A stretch of 64,000 bases of DNA from positions 186,001-250,000 of the forward strand of contig NZ_JACBGH010000001.1 of NCBI RefSeq assembly GCF_013391695.1. The letters run 5' to 3'. Under the pieces are notes generated by a model, which worked only from the letters and a program-made list of their open reading frames with translations, had not been told where the DNA came from and did not search any database. This document shows positions 36,483 through 45,039 of this stretch, one piece after another. The DNA is from Thiomicrorhabdus cannonii. GTDB lineage: Bacteria > Pseudomonadota > Gammaproteobacteria > Thiomicrospirales > Thiomicrospiraceae. Made by a program: the position numbers and the translations under genes. How positions within the stretch are numbered: position 1 is the first letter of the stretch; the number at the start of each line of letters is the position of its first letter.

Positions 36483-36971
36483 ATGAAATTCACAACGCCA
36501 AAAACCGCTGCAACTCTTTTGCTTTCAGCGCTTTTTTCAGCCTCAGCTTGGGCTGATGACGCAAATAACAATATCAGCCAAATGAAAAACATTGATCTTT
36601 GTGTCAACTATTCCACTCTGGAATCAGAAGCCGACAAAAAAGCCTATTTTGACGAACTCAACAAACGCGGCCAATTAAGCTATAAAGATCTAGAACGCCT
36701 AGAGAAACGCGAAGTAGGTACCAGCTCGACCATTTGCGGCATGTATATGGCGCTGGGCAAACCTCTGGCAGAGCAGTCTCGCCAAATTCGCCCTATGACA
36801 TTCAAAGCCGTACACGTTTATCCTGACATGTATTACGTGTCGCAGTCCGGCATGATCGTCGATGTTTTAGAGCGCAAAGAAGGCGTTATGCCTCCTTCTT
36901 TATCGGTGGACACACCCAAAGTTCAGCCCTCCCCGATGCATGAACACAATATGATCAAACCGGCACAATAA
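36483..36971 (+). CDS. Secreted hypothetical protein with His/Met tail
   Basis: 162 residues with a signal peptide (LLLSALFSASAWADD); no family recognised. The mature part has two Cys (IDLCVNY, STICGMYM) and a C-terminal PSPMHEHNMIKPAQ, whose Met/His spacing resembles copper-binding tails. It follows the PCu(A)C gene on the same strand with a 118-nt gap. A copper-related periplasmic role is suggested only by the neighbourhood and the tail. Confidence 0.65.
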   Translation: MKFTTPKTAATLLLSALFSASAWADDANNNISQMKNIDLCVNYSTLESEADKKAYFDELNKRGQLSYKDLERLEKREVGTSSTICGMYMALGKPLAEQSRQIRPMTFKAVHVYPDMYYVSQSGMIVDVLERKEGVMPPSLSVDTPKVQPSPMHEHNMIKPAQ

Positions 36972-36987
36972 GTCCGTTTCCTACAAC

Positions 36988-37010
36988 CTCCCCACATTGG
37001 GGTGAGGTCG
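36988..37010 (+). terminator. Hairpin after the His/Met-tailed protein gene
   Basis: ACCTCCCCA pairs with TGGGGTGAGGT with a small bulge. No clean T-run follows, so terminator function is uncertain. Confidence 0.4.
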
Positions 37011-37137
37011 TATTTTCGAGCCTCTCACTCTTTTTTAAAAGCTATACAACACGTTGCTAATTGATTAAAATGTGCGGTTAAATAGCGTATAGCTGCTAAT
37101 ACAGAACAAAATAAAAAAATCAGGAAAAGAGATAATC

Positions 37138-37800
37138 ATGACGCAAGATGAACTAAAACAAAAAGTGGCTCAAGCCGCTATCGAATACGTGGTTCCAGAC
37201 ACCATTATCGGTGTGGGTACAGGCTCTACTGCCAACTTCTTCATCGACGAATTGGCCAAAATCAAAGGCTCGATTAAAGGCGCCGTTGCCAGCTCGGAAG
37301 CGACCGCACAGCGTCTGAAAGGGCATGGCATTCCTGTTTTCGATCTGAACTCAGTAGACGAAATGTCTGTTTATATTGACGGCGCGGACGAAGCCGATCC
37401 TGCTCTGCATTTAGTTAAAGGCGGCGGCGGCGCGCTGACACGTGAAAAAATCGTACTGGCTGTGGCTAAAAAATTCGTCTGTATCGCCGACGAAAGCAAA
37501 AAAGTCGCGGTGCTTGGCAAATTCCCGCTACCGATCGAAGTCATTCCGATGGCGCGTAGCTATGTTGCGCGTGAAGTCGTCAAACGCTTCGGCGGCGAGC
37601 CGGTATTGCGTGACGGTTTCACCACCGACAATGGCAATGTGATTCTGGACGTTCATGGTCTGCAAATCACGGATCCGGTGGCTATGGAAAATGAACTGAA
37701 CAGCATCGTGGGCGTCGTTACCAACGGTTTGTTTGCGGCGCGCAAAGCCGATGTGTTCCTGTGTGGCACACCTAACGGTGTAGAAACCATTACTGCGTAA
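37138..37800 (+). CDS. rpiA: Ribose-5-phosphate isomerase A
   Basis: 220 residues interconverting ribose-5-P and ribulose-5-P (pentose phosphate or Calvin cycle). Family blocks: [45 protein letters not shown] (catalytic Asp), [12 protein letters not shown] and the C-terminal GVVTNGLFA. Length is normal. It is monocistronic, with its own terminator. Confidence 0.96.
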   Translation: MTQDELKQKVAQAAIEYVVPDTIIGVGTGSTANFFIDELAKIKGSIKGAVASSEATAQRLKGHGIPVFDLNSVDEMSVYIDGADEADPALHLVKGGGGALTREKIVLAVAKKFVCIADESKKVAVLGKFPLPIEVIPMARSYVAREVVKRFGGEPVLRDGFTTDNGNVILDVHGLQITDPVAMENELNSIVGVVTNGLFAARKADVFLCGTPNGVETITA

Positions 37801-37837
37801 GAGAGTTTGTCGCACTCTACAGGCCAAACTCCATCAC

Positions 37838-37876
37838 AAAACGGGTCCATTGCTCCGCAATGCCGGCCCGTTTTTT
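37838..37876 (+). terminator. Intrinsic terminator of rpiA
   Basis: AACGGG...ATTGC pairs with GCAAT...CCCGTT and is followed by TTTTTATTT. Confidence 0.75.
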
Positions 37877-37928
37877 ATTTCTATTTCATACTGGCTGTGT
37901 AGCCGCATTAAAACGAAGGGTATCCGCC

Positions 37929-38429
37929 ATGCAAAATCTTGGCAGTAAACTTTTTGGTCTTTTAGTCGTAGGCTTGCTGGCCTCCCTGCTCTATTTCACG
38001 GTATTTTCAGACGGTCTCGGCAAAGCACCGAAAGTCAATGTAAAGACCGCTCAAGGGCAACTTGATCTCAGCCTTCCTAGAAAACCGGTACTGGTAAACT
38101 TTTGGGCCACTTCCTGTCCGGGCTGCATTGCCGAAATGCCGCACCTGGCGGAGATGAAGCGCGAACTCGGCGACCGCTTCGAGCTCGTGGCTGTTGCCAT
38201 GCAATACGACCCAGCGTCGCAAGTGCAGAAGTTTATCGAGAGCAATCCCTACCCATTCACATTCGTGATGGATACGGACGGTAAAATCGCCCAGGCTTTC
38301 GGCGATGTACTGCTCACCCCCACCAGCTTTTTGATCGCCCCCAATGGCAATATTGTTTACCGTCAGATCGGTGAAGTGCAGTTTGATCTGGTCAAAGAAC
38401 GCATCAAACAGATGAGCCCGCAACTTTAA
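37929..38429 (+). CDS. TlpA-like membrane-anchored thioredoxin
   Basis: 166 residues. An N-terminal anchor (LFGLLVVGLLASLLYFTVF) leads to a redoxin/AhpC-TSA domain with active site CPGC in FWATSCPGCIAEMP and cis-Pro segment LTPTSFLIAPNG. This is the third periplasmic thioredoxin-like gene in the window. The start at 37929 (after GAAGGGT) gives a clean anchor; the ORF's earlier ATG overlaps the rpiA terminator. Ends 33 nt before hemL. Confidence 0.85.
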   Translation: MQNLGSKLFGLLVVGLLASLLYFTVFSDGLGKAPKVNVKTAQGQLDLSLPRKPVLVNFWATSCPGCIAEMPHLAEMKRELGDRFELVAVAMQYDPASQVQKFIESNPYPFTFVMDTDGKIAQAFGDVLLTPTSFLIAPNGNIVYRQIGEVQFDLVKERIKQMSPQL

Positions 38430-38462
38430 TCGTGACTTAACCGAAATCACCAAGGAATCCCC

Positions 38463-39743
38463 ATGAGTAAATCACACGATCTTTTTCAGGCCGCGCAAAA
38501 ACACATTCCCGGCGGCGTTAACTCTCCCGTTCGCGCTTTTAAAGGCGTAGGCGGCGACCCAGTCTTCTTCAAAGCCGCCAAAGGCGCCTATCTGGTCGAT
38601 GAAGACGACAAGAGCTATATCGACTATGTCGCCTCCTGGGGTCCGGCGATTCTCGGCCATGCCCATCCGTTGGTGATCAAAGCTGTTCAGGAAAAAGCCG
38701 AAAGCGGCCTGTCATTCGGGGCCCCGACCAAAATCGAAACGACTATGGCCGATCTGGTCTGTGAACTGATCCCGTCGATGGACATGGTACGTATGGTTAG
38801 CTCGGGTACCGAGGCGACCATGACTGCGATTCGTCTAGCGCGCGGCTACACAGGACGCGACAAGATTGTCAAATTCGAAGGCTGCTACCACGGCCACTCA
38901 GACTCCTTGCTGGTCAAAGCCGGATCCGGCGCACTGACGCTGGGCGTACCTTCTTCACCGGGTGTACCGGCGGCACTGGCCGAAGAAACCCTGACATTGA
39001 CGCACAATGATGCTGACGAAGTGCGCAAGGTGTTTGCCGAAATCGGTGACAAAATCGCCTGTATCATCGTCGAGCCGGTGGCCGGCAATATGAACTGCAT
39101 TCCGCCGGAACCGGGCTTTTTGGAAACCCTGCGCGAAGTGTGCGACCAATACGGCAGCGTGTTGATTTTTGACGAAGTCATGTGCGGTTTCCGTGTCGGC
39201 CTGCAAGGCGCGCAAGGCCGCTACGGCATCACGCCCGATCTGACCACCTTCGGTAAAATCATCGGCGGCGGCATGCCGGTCGGCGCGTTTGGCGGCAAGC
39301 GCGAAATCATGCAGCACATCGCGCCACTGGGCCCGGTCTACCAGGCGGGCACGCTGTCGGGCAATCCGGTCGCCATGGCGGCGGGCTTGAAGACATTGGA
39401 ATTGATCAGCGAACCGGGCTTCTTTGAGGAACTGGAAGCCAAAACCACCCGCTTGGTGCAGGGTCTGCAAGCCGTCGCTGACGAATTCAAGATTCCGTTC
39501 ACCACCAATCAGGTGGGCGCCATGTTCGGTTATTTCTTCAACGAAGAGAAGAACATCAGCCGCTATGCCCAGGTTGCCAAAGGCAATATGGAGCGTTTCC
39601 GCGCTTTCTATCACGGCATGCTGGACGAAGGCGTCTATTTGGCTCCTTCCGCCTTTGAAGCGGGCTTTGTTTCCGCGGCACATACCGAAGCGGATATTGA
39701 CGCCACGATCGACGCCGCGCGTCGCGTCATGGCCAAACTGTAA
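38463..39743 (+). CDS. hemL: Glutamate-1-semialdehyde 2,1-aminomutase
   Basis: 426 residues, normal length, class III aminotransferase fold: converts glutamate-1-semialdehyde to 5-aminolevulinate for haem synthesis. It has [64 protein letters not shown] and the PLP-Lys block [17 protein letters not shown]. The start follows AAGGAATCCCC. A strong terminator follows. Confidence 0.96.
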   Translation: MSKSHDLFQAAQKHIPGGVNSPVRAFKGVGGDPVFFKAAKGAYLVDEDDKSYIDYVASWGPAILGHAHPLVIKAVQEKAESGLSFGAPTKIETTMADLVCELIPSMDMVRMVSSGTEATMTAIRLARGYTGRDKIVKFEGCYHGHSDSLLVKAGSGALTLGVPSSPGVPAALAEETLTLTHNDADEVRKVFAEIGDKIACIIVEPVAGNMNCIPPEPGFLETLREVCDQYGSVLIFDEVMCGFRVGLQGAQGRYGITPDLTTFGKIIGGGMPVGAFGGKREIMQHIAPLGPVYQAGTLSGNPVAMAAGLKTLELISEPGFFEELEAKTTRLVQGLQAVADEFKIPFTTNQVGAMFGYFFNEEKNISRYAQVAKGNMERFRAFYHGMLDEGVYLAPSAFEAGFVSAAHTEADIDATIDAARRVMAKL

Positions 39744-39778
39744 CAAACGATTGCGGCAAAAGCCGGTAGTCGTAAACA

Positions 39779-39810
39779 CAAAAGGCGCTTACAATAGCGC
39801 CTTTTTTATT
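39779..39810 (+). terminator. Intrinsic terminator of hemL
   Basis: AAAGGCGCT, loop TACAAT, AGCGCC, then TTTTTTATT. Confidence 0.85.
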
Positions 39811-39828
39811 GCTATCGATTTTTATCCT

Positions 39829-40368
39829 ATGCAACATACGCCGGAACACGCCGTTAGACTGTTTAACACGCTTTTTGTACCCACTTACAACACCGAGTTG
39901 GTCTGTTGTGAGTCCGAACCCATTTATCGCCCTGCCGATGCCGAACACCCGCATCATCGCATTGTTTTCGCCCACGGTTTCTTTGCCAGTGCCTTGCATG
40001 AAATCGCGCATTGGTGTGTGGCGGGCAAGGAGCGCCGTTTGCTGGAAGATTTTGGCTACTGGTACGAACCGGACGGCAGAAGTGCCGAAAGACAGGCGGA
40101 ATTTGAAAAAGTCGAAGTCAAGCCGCAGGCATTGGAATGGATTTTTTCACAGTCGGCGGATTTTCAATTCCATTTCAGCGCAGATAATTTAAGCGGCGGG
40201 GTCGGCGCATCGGATGGTTTTAAACAAGCCGTGTTTGAACAGGTACAAGATTATCTGCAACTGGGGCTGCCGGAGCGTGCCAGAATGTGGTCGGATGCCT
40301 TAATCAATCACTACCGTCCCGGCCGCCCGTTGCAGGCCGCAGAATTTTCACTTGAGAAGGTTTTTTAA
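39829..40368 (+). CDS. epmC: EF-P hydroxylase EpmC (YfcM)
   Basis: 179 residues. The motif FASALHEIAHWCVAG (HExxH), with GYWYEPDGRS and EFEKVEVKPQALEW, matches YfcM/EpmC, which hydroxylates the beta-lysylated Lys of elongation factor P using an iron centre. The start at 39829 follows the hemL terminator; the frame is open far upstream, but that part is inside hemL. No efp, epmA or epmB is in the window. Confidence 0.88.
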   Translation: MQHTPEHAVRLFNTLFVPTYNTELVCCESEPIYRPADAEHPHHRIVFAHGFFASALHEIAHWCVAGKERRLLEDFGYWYEPDGRSAERQAEFEKVEVKPQALEWIFSQSADFQFHFSADNLSGGVGASDGFKQAVFEQVQDYLQLGLPERARMWSDALINHYRPGRPLQAAEFSLEKVF

Positions 40369-40375
40369 AACCGGC

Positions 40376-40459
40376 CTATTTGCGGCGCGGCGGTTTGAGC
40401 ATCCACACAATCCACGCCACCACCAGCAATAAAATACCCAGCTCCAGCAACGCCCACAT
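40376..40459 (-). CDS. 27-residue putative single-span membrane protein
   Basis: ATG at 40459 lies 2 nt after the mpl stop codon. The peptide is MWALLELGILLLVVAWIVWM followed by LKPPRRK: one hydrophobic span with a basic cytoplasmic tail, a convincing small membrane protein pattern. No ribosome-binding site is seen beyond the mpl end (translation coupling likely). Function unknown. Confidence 0.45.
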   Translation of the reverse strand: MWALLELGILLLVVAWIVWMLKPPRRK

Positions 40460-40461
40460 AA

Positions 40462-41850
40462 TTAATCCCGCAAGGCAGCAAGCAATTTCTGGTGAATGCC
40501 GCCAAACCCGCCGTTGCTCATCACCACCACCGTATCGCCGGGCTGCAACGCCTCGGTCAATTGCGCCAACAGCGCCTCGTAACTGTCCGCCACACTCACC
40601 GGCGCTTTGAAGGCATCCAATGGCAGCTGCCAGTTCCAAGCCGGGTCGATAAAGGCGAATACCGCATCGGCTTGGTCAAACGCCGCCGGCAAGGTCTTGG
40701 CATGCACGCCCATGCGCATGGTATTGGAACGCGGCTCGAAAACCGCGACCAAACGTCCGCTTGGAGACTCATCACTACCCGGCCTGTTGAATTTTTGCAG
40801 GCGGTTTTTGACGCCTTGCAACGTAGTGGCAATGGCCGTCGGATGATGGGCAAAATCATCATAAATCGCAATGCCTTTGGCTTCACCCACCAACGTCATG
40901 CGGCGGCGAATGCCTTTGAAATACGATAACGCCTCCACTGCAATCCGCGCCGGTACGCCGCAATGCACGGCCGCAGCCACCGCGCTCAAGCCGTTGCGCA
41001 CATTGTGCAGACCGTTCAGCGGCCATTTGACGCGCCCCATGCAACTGCCCTGAAAACGCACTTCAAATTCCGAACCATCGGGCTCATACAGATGGTAGCT
41101 CCACTGCGCGCTACTGCCCTGCTTCTCGACCGGCGTCCAGCAGCCTTTGGCAATCACCTCATCCAAATTCGGCTCGTCGTTCGGCATTACAATCAAGCCG
41201 TTGCCGGGTACGGTGCGCACCAGATGATGGAACTGCTTCTGGATGTCTTTGACGGAATCGAAAATATCGGCATGATCAAACTCCAGATTATTCAACACGC
41301 AGGTGCGCGGATGGTAATGCACGAACTTGGAACGCTTGTCGAAAAAAGCGGTGTCATATTCGTCAGCCTCCACCACAAAAAACGGTGCTTCCCCCAAACG
41401 GGCCGACACGCCGAAGTTTTCGGGCACGCCGCCAATCAGAAAGCCCGGTTGCAAACCGGCGTGCTCCAAAATCCACGCCACCATCGACGCGGTGGAGGTT
41501 TTGCCGTGGGTGCCGGCCACGGCGATCACCCAACGGTCTTTCAGAATATGTTCCGCCAGCCACTGCGGGCCCGACGTGTAAAACTGCTGGGCGTTCAAGG
41601 TCGCCTCCACCGCTTTGTGGCCGCGGCTTAAGGCGTTGCCGATCACCACGGCGTCCGGCCCGCTTTGCAAAAAACGCACATCCTGGTCATCGCCCACGGC
41701 AATGCCGGCCTGTTCAAGCTGGGTGCTCATCGGCGGATAAATCGCTTTGTCCGAGCCGCTGACCTCATGCCCCATCGCCTTGGCAAGCTGCGCGATGCCG
41801 CCCATAAAGGTGCCGGCAATGCCCAAAATATGAATTTGTTGCTTTTTCAC
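40462..41850 (-). CDS. mpl: UDP-N-acetylmuramate:L-Ala-gamma-D-Glu-meso-DAP ligase
   Basis: About 462 residues of the murein-recycling ligase that rejoins the tripeptide to UDP-MurNAc. It has HILGIAGTFMGGIAQLA, ATP loop VAGTHGKTSTASM, EADEYDTAFFDKRSKF, NLEFDHADIF and DDFAHHPTAI. The start is GTG at 41850 with GGAAGGGAT before it. Relative to E. coli Mpl, it carries a short insert (KFNRPGSDESPSG) just before LVAVFEPRSNTMRMG; that insert is encoded by a copy of the interspersed repeat. Divergent from rnd. Confidence 0.93.
   Translation of the reverse strand: MKKQQIHILGIAGTFMGGIAQLAKAMGHEVSGSDKAIYPPMSTQLEQAGIAVGDDQDVRFLQSGPDAVVIGNALSRGHKAVEATLNAQQFYTSGPQWLAEHILKDRWVIAVAGTHGKTSTASMVAWILEHAGLQPGFLIGGVPENFGVSARLGEAPFFVVEADEYDTAFFDKRSKFVHYHPRTCVLNNLEFDHADIFDSVKDIQKQFHHLVRTVPGNGLIVMPNDEPNLDEVIAKGCWTPVEKQGSSAQWSYHLYEPDGSEFEVRFQGSCMGRVKWPLNGLHNVRNGLSAVAAAVHCGVPARIAVEALSYFKGIRRRMTLVGEAKGIAIYDDFAHHPTAIATTLQGVKNRLQKFNRPGSDESPSGRLVAVFEPRSNTMRMGVHAKTLPAAFDQADAVFAFIDPAWNWQLPLDAFKAPVSVADSYEALLAQLTEALQPGDTVVVMSNGGFGGIHQKLLAALRD
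40776..40795 (-). repeat. Interspersed 20-bp repeat, copy 9 (inside mpl)
   Basis: Reads along the gene strand with the exact 13-mer. It encodes KFNRPGS, residues not found at this place in E. coli Mpl. Confidence 0.95.
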
Positions 41851-41917
41851 ATCCCTTCCTTCTCGTTTACTCGTCGGCACGCTTGCGCTGGCTGCCGCTT
41901 GCTTTTACACTTGCGCT

Positions 41918-43123
41918 ATGAAAAAAATCAGCTCTCATTTCGACTACACCAACTATCTCGACATTCGCACCGCTGAGGCGCTGAACGCCTATGCCGAGCG
42001 TCTTCTGCAAAACGGCGAGGTGCAGTGGATCGCCATCGACACCGAATTCGTGCGCACCGACACTTACTTCGCGGAACTCAGCCTGGTGCAGATTCAGGAC
42101 TGTCTTGGCCAAGTCGCCATTATCGACCCGCTGCCCATTCAGGCTGCCGACCCCGAAAACGGTTTGCAGGGCTTGGTGAACATTCTGATTGAACCGCGTC
42201 TTACCAAGGTGTTTCACTCAGCCCGTCAGGATTTGGAAGTATTGTATCAACTTGCACAGCAGATGCCCGTGTCAATTTTTGATACGCAACTGGCCGCCGT
42301 TTTCTTCAAACATGGCGACATTGCCGGCTTTGCCCGCGTGGTCGAAGCGGAACTGGGCTGCAAGTTGTCGAAGGACCAGACGCGCACCAACTGGCACGCT
42401 CGCCCTTTGAGCGAACAGCAGATTCAATACGCGATTGACGATGTGCGTTATCTGGCACCGCTTTATGAGAAATTCAAATCACACCTCACGCCGGCGCAAC
42501 TGAAAGCGATTGAAGAGGATTGCGCCGCCCTGCTGGATGAAAGCCTCTATCAACCCAACCCAAGCCGCGCCGGCGAAAAAATCAAAGGCGTGCGCGGCTT
42601 CAAACCCAAGCAGCTGGCCATAGTCCATGCTTTGGCGGAGTGGCGCGAACATTACGCGATTGAACACAATCAACCCAAGAAATGGGTCATCAGCGACGAG
42701 GTGATCACCGCCATCGCACAACGTCCGCCGAAAACCGTCGAGGCGCTCTACAAAGTGCCGCAGATCAAAGCGTCATCGGTCAAGGAGTTCGGCGAGCAGT
42801 GGATTGCGTGCATCGACATCGTATTCGCCGCCGACCCGGCCAGCTGGCCGCAACACGAACCCAAACCGCCGGCAGCCGATGCGCAGGAAGAGGTCTTGAT
42901 CAGCTTCTGCATGGCTTTATGCCATCAAATTGCGCTGGATTACCGCCTCAATCCGCATAATCTCGTGAATAAAGCCGAACTGCTGGCGCTGATTCGCGGC
43001 ATGGAAAGCGTGGATTTGAACGGCTGGCGCGGCTTGTTACTACTCGAACCGCTGCAGCAGCTGCTACGTGGTCAGGCCGCACTCTCCATTGCCGACAACC
43101 GCCTTGCCGTGCAGCTGTCATAA
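41918..43123 (+). CDS. rnd: Ribonuclease D
   Basis: 401 residues of a 3'-5' exoribonuclease for tRNA maturation. DEDD-type motifs: Exo I AIDTEFVRTDTYF, Exo II HSARQDLEVL (Asp) and Exo III YAIDDVRYLAPLY (Tyr/Asp). HRDC domains follow (LAEWREHYAIEHNQPKKWVI). Slightly longer than E. coli RNase D. No RBS is obvious; it is divergent from mpl with 67 nt between. Confidence 0.93.
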   Translation: MKKISSHFDYTNYLDIRTAEALNAYAERLLQNGEVQWIAIDTEFVRTDTYFAELSLVQIQDCLGQVAIIDPLPIQAADPENGLQGLVNILIEPRLTKVFHSARQDLEVLYQLAQQMPVSIFDTQLAAVFFKHGDIAGFARVVEAELGCKLSKDQTRTNWHARPLSEQQIQYAIDDVRYLAPLYEKFKSHLTPAQLKAIEEDCAALLDESLYQPNPSRAGEKIKGVRGFKPKQLAIVHALAEWREHYAIEHNQPKKWVISDEVITAIAQRPPKTVEALYKVPQIKASSVKEFGEQWIACIDIVFAADPASWPQHEPKPPAADAQEEVLISFCMALCHQIALDYRLNPHNLVNKAELLALIRGMESVDLNGWRGLLLLEPLQQLLRGQAALSIADNRLAVQLS

Positions 43124-43176
43124 AACCTTCCTTTAATTAACTTATAATTGCCCTATCAGTATTTCAGGTGTAAACC

Positions 43177-44463
43177 ATGACAACCCAGCAAAACGAGCCA
43201 TCCAACGTCCTTTATGCGCAGGCCGGCGGTCCCAGCGCCGTGCTCAACGCCAGCGCCGCTGCGGTGATTGAAACCTGTCGCCAATATCCGCAGCGTTTTG
43301 GACGGATTTTTGCCGCCATCAACGGCATCAAAGGCGTGTTGGAGGAACAACTGGTCGATACCGCTACACTCGGCACAGACGACTTGGAACGCCTTAAAAA
43401 CCATCCCGGCGCGGCGTTTGAAGCCTGCCGCTTCGACCTTGACCCGATTGAATACAACCCCGCCCAATATGAACGTGTTCTGGCGGTGTTCAAAACCTAT
43501 CAAATCGGCTACTTCTTCTACAATGGCGGCAACGGCTCCATGGTCACCGCGCAGAAGGTGGCCGATTACTGTTCGGCACACGGCCACAAGGTCACCTGCA
43601 TCGGCATCCCCAAAACCATCGACAACGATTTGGCTCTGTCGCATTGCAGCCCCGGCTTCGGCAGCGCCGCGAAGTATCTGGCGGCCAGCCTGCTGGAGGC
43701 AACGCTGGACTTGTATTCCATGCACAACACCTCCACGCGTTTTTTTGCGCTGGAGGCCATGGGGCGCAATGCCGGCTGGCTGGCGATGGCAGGCGGCCTG
43801 ATCAAACAACAGATTCCCGACGTACCGCTGATTATTCTGCCGGCGGAACGTCGCTTTGATCGCGCCGCATTTCTACAGAAAGTGGCCGGCTTCTTTAAAA
43901 CCCACGGTTACTGTAGCTGTATCGTGTCCGAAGGGTTGGTGGATATCAACGGCGACTATATCTCCATCGAAAGCGTCGAACATACCCATCTGAAAGACTA
44001 CACCCAACTCGGCGGCGTGGCGCACACCATCGCCAAAATCGTCGCCAACGAGTTTGGCTGCAAAACGCACAGTGCCGTGCCGGATTATCTGCAACGTGCC
44101 GCCAGCCACTGGGTTTCACAGACCGATTGGGAATTGGCATACGGTGCGGGCGTGGCTGCGGTGGACGCGGCTCTGGAGGGCAAACACGGCGTGTTGCCGG
44201 TCGTCGAAATGACGGCCAACGAACCGTTTGCATGGCGATTCAAGACGGTGGATCTCTTTGCCGTGGCCGACTTGGAATACCGTGTCGAAGACCGTTTTAT
44301 CAGCGAAGACGGCATGGATATTACCCAAGCCGGATTGGATTACTTGCAGCCGTTGATTCAAGGCGAGCGGCCATTACTTTACCGCGATGGCCTGCCGGAT
44401 TTGCGAATTATGACCTTCCAAACCATCGAACGGCAATTACCGCTCTATCAGGCGGTTAAATAA
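43177..44463 (+). CDS. pfkA: 6-phosphofructokinase, PPi-type superfamily
   Basis: 428 residues. The active site is recognisable: GGNGSMVTAQKV (phosphoryl donor loop), PKTIDNDLALSHCSPGFGSA (catalytic TIDND, Lys in front), EAMGRNAGWLA and VSEGLVDINGDYI. In this family Lys before TIDND goes with PPi use, whereas a Gly after GGN (rather than Asp, GGDD) goes with ATP use, so the donor (PPi or ATP) is ambiguous. The enzyme interconverts fructose-6-P and fructose-1,6-bisP. It lies 53 nt after rnd. Confidence 0.85.
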   Translation: MTTQQNEPSNVLYAQAGGPSAVLNASAAAVIETCRQYPQRFGRIFAAINGIKGVLEEQLVDTATLGTDDLERLKNHPGAAFEACRFDLDPIEYNPAQYERVLAVFKTYQIGYFFYNGGNGSMVTAQKVADYCSAHGHKVTCIGIPKTIDNDLALSHCSPGFGSAAKYLAASLLEATLDLYSMHNTSTRFFALEAMGRNAGWLAMAGGLIKQQIPDVPLIILPAERRFDRAAFLQKVAGFFKTHGYCSCIVSEGLVDINGDYISIESVEHTHLKDYTQLGGVAHTIAKIVANEFGCKTHSAVPDYLQRAASHWVSQTDWELAYGAGVAAVDAALEGKHGVLPVVEMTANEPFAWRFKTVDLFAVADLEYRVEDRFISEDGMDITQAGLDYLQPLIQGERPLLYRDGLPDLRIMTFQTIERQLPLYQAVK

Positions 44464-44480
44464 TCAACGGAGTACTGGGC

Positions 44481-45005
44481 ATGTGGCGTTACCTAAAACT
44501 CAAAATGCACCAGATCGGCCGTCAAACCCGCCAGTCGGTGTTTCTGAACAAATATTTCCCTCGCTTCAAGGATAGGGTTTACTGGGCGGGAGACCGCACC
44601 TCATTTGCACGCGCCGGTTTTATCGGGTCGGTGTGCATGATGCTGCCAGTGCCTTTTCAGATGGTGCTGGGTTCGGTTTTCGCCTATTACCTGCGCGCCA
44701 ATATTCCGCTCGCCACCGCGCTGGCGTGGATTACCAATCCGCTCACCATGTGGCCGATCTGGTACGGCGGCTATAAATTCGGCACTTGGATTCTAGGCAC
44801 GCCCGATCTTTACGATATGAGTTCTGCCATCCCCATCGGCTCGGAGCAGTGGTTTAACGAAGTCTTTCCGCATATCTGGCAGGCGCTCTATTTCGGCAAC
44901 CTGCTGCTCGGCGTGATTATCGGCACCACGCTCTATCTGAGCATCCAGCATTTTCATCTGATTCGTTTTGTTCGCAGCCTGTTTAAAAGTAAACAGGCCG
45001 GGTAA
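44481..45005 (+). CDS. DUF2062 membrane protein
   Basis: 174 residues with about three hydrophobic segments and the DUF2062 pattern (FIGSVCMMLPVPFQMVLG; LAWITNPLTMWPIWYGGYKFG). Function unknown; members are small inner-membrane proteins. GGAG lies 9 nt before the start. It follows the PFK gene by 17 nt. The last residues SKQAG and the stop codon are supplied by a copy of the interspersed repeat. Confidence 0.82.
   Translation: MWRYLKLKMHQIGRQTRQSVFLNKYFPRFKDRVYWAGDRTSFARAGFIGSVCMMLPVPFQMVLGSVFAYYLRANIPLATALAWITNPLTMWPIWYGGYKFGTWILGTPDLYDMSSAIPIGSEQWFNEVFPHIWQALYFGNLLLGVIIGTTLYLSIQHFHLIRFVRSLFKSKQAG
44985..45004 (+). repeat. Interspersed 20-bp repeat, copy 10 (end of DUF2062 gene)
   Basis: AAAAGTAAACAGGCCGGGTA spans the last six codons and two bases of the TAA stop codon (45003-45005). 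Confidence 0.88.
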
Positions 45006-45039
45006 AGTGGCTCGATAGAAAACCGCAAACATGCAGTTT

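Noticed and set aside
38955-39779. 274-codon minus-strand ORF
   Set aside because: Antisense shadow of hemL, His/Arg/Phe-rich composition.
41704-41719. GCCGGCCTGTTCAAGC inside mpl
   Set aside because: Partial core only, explained by codons for LEQAGI.
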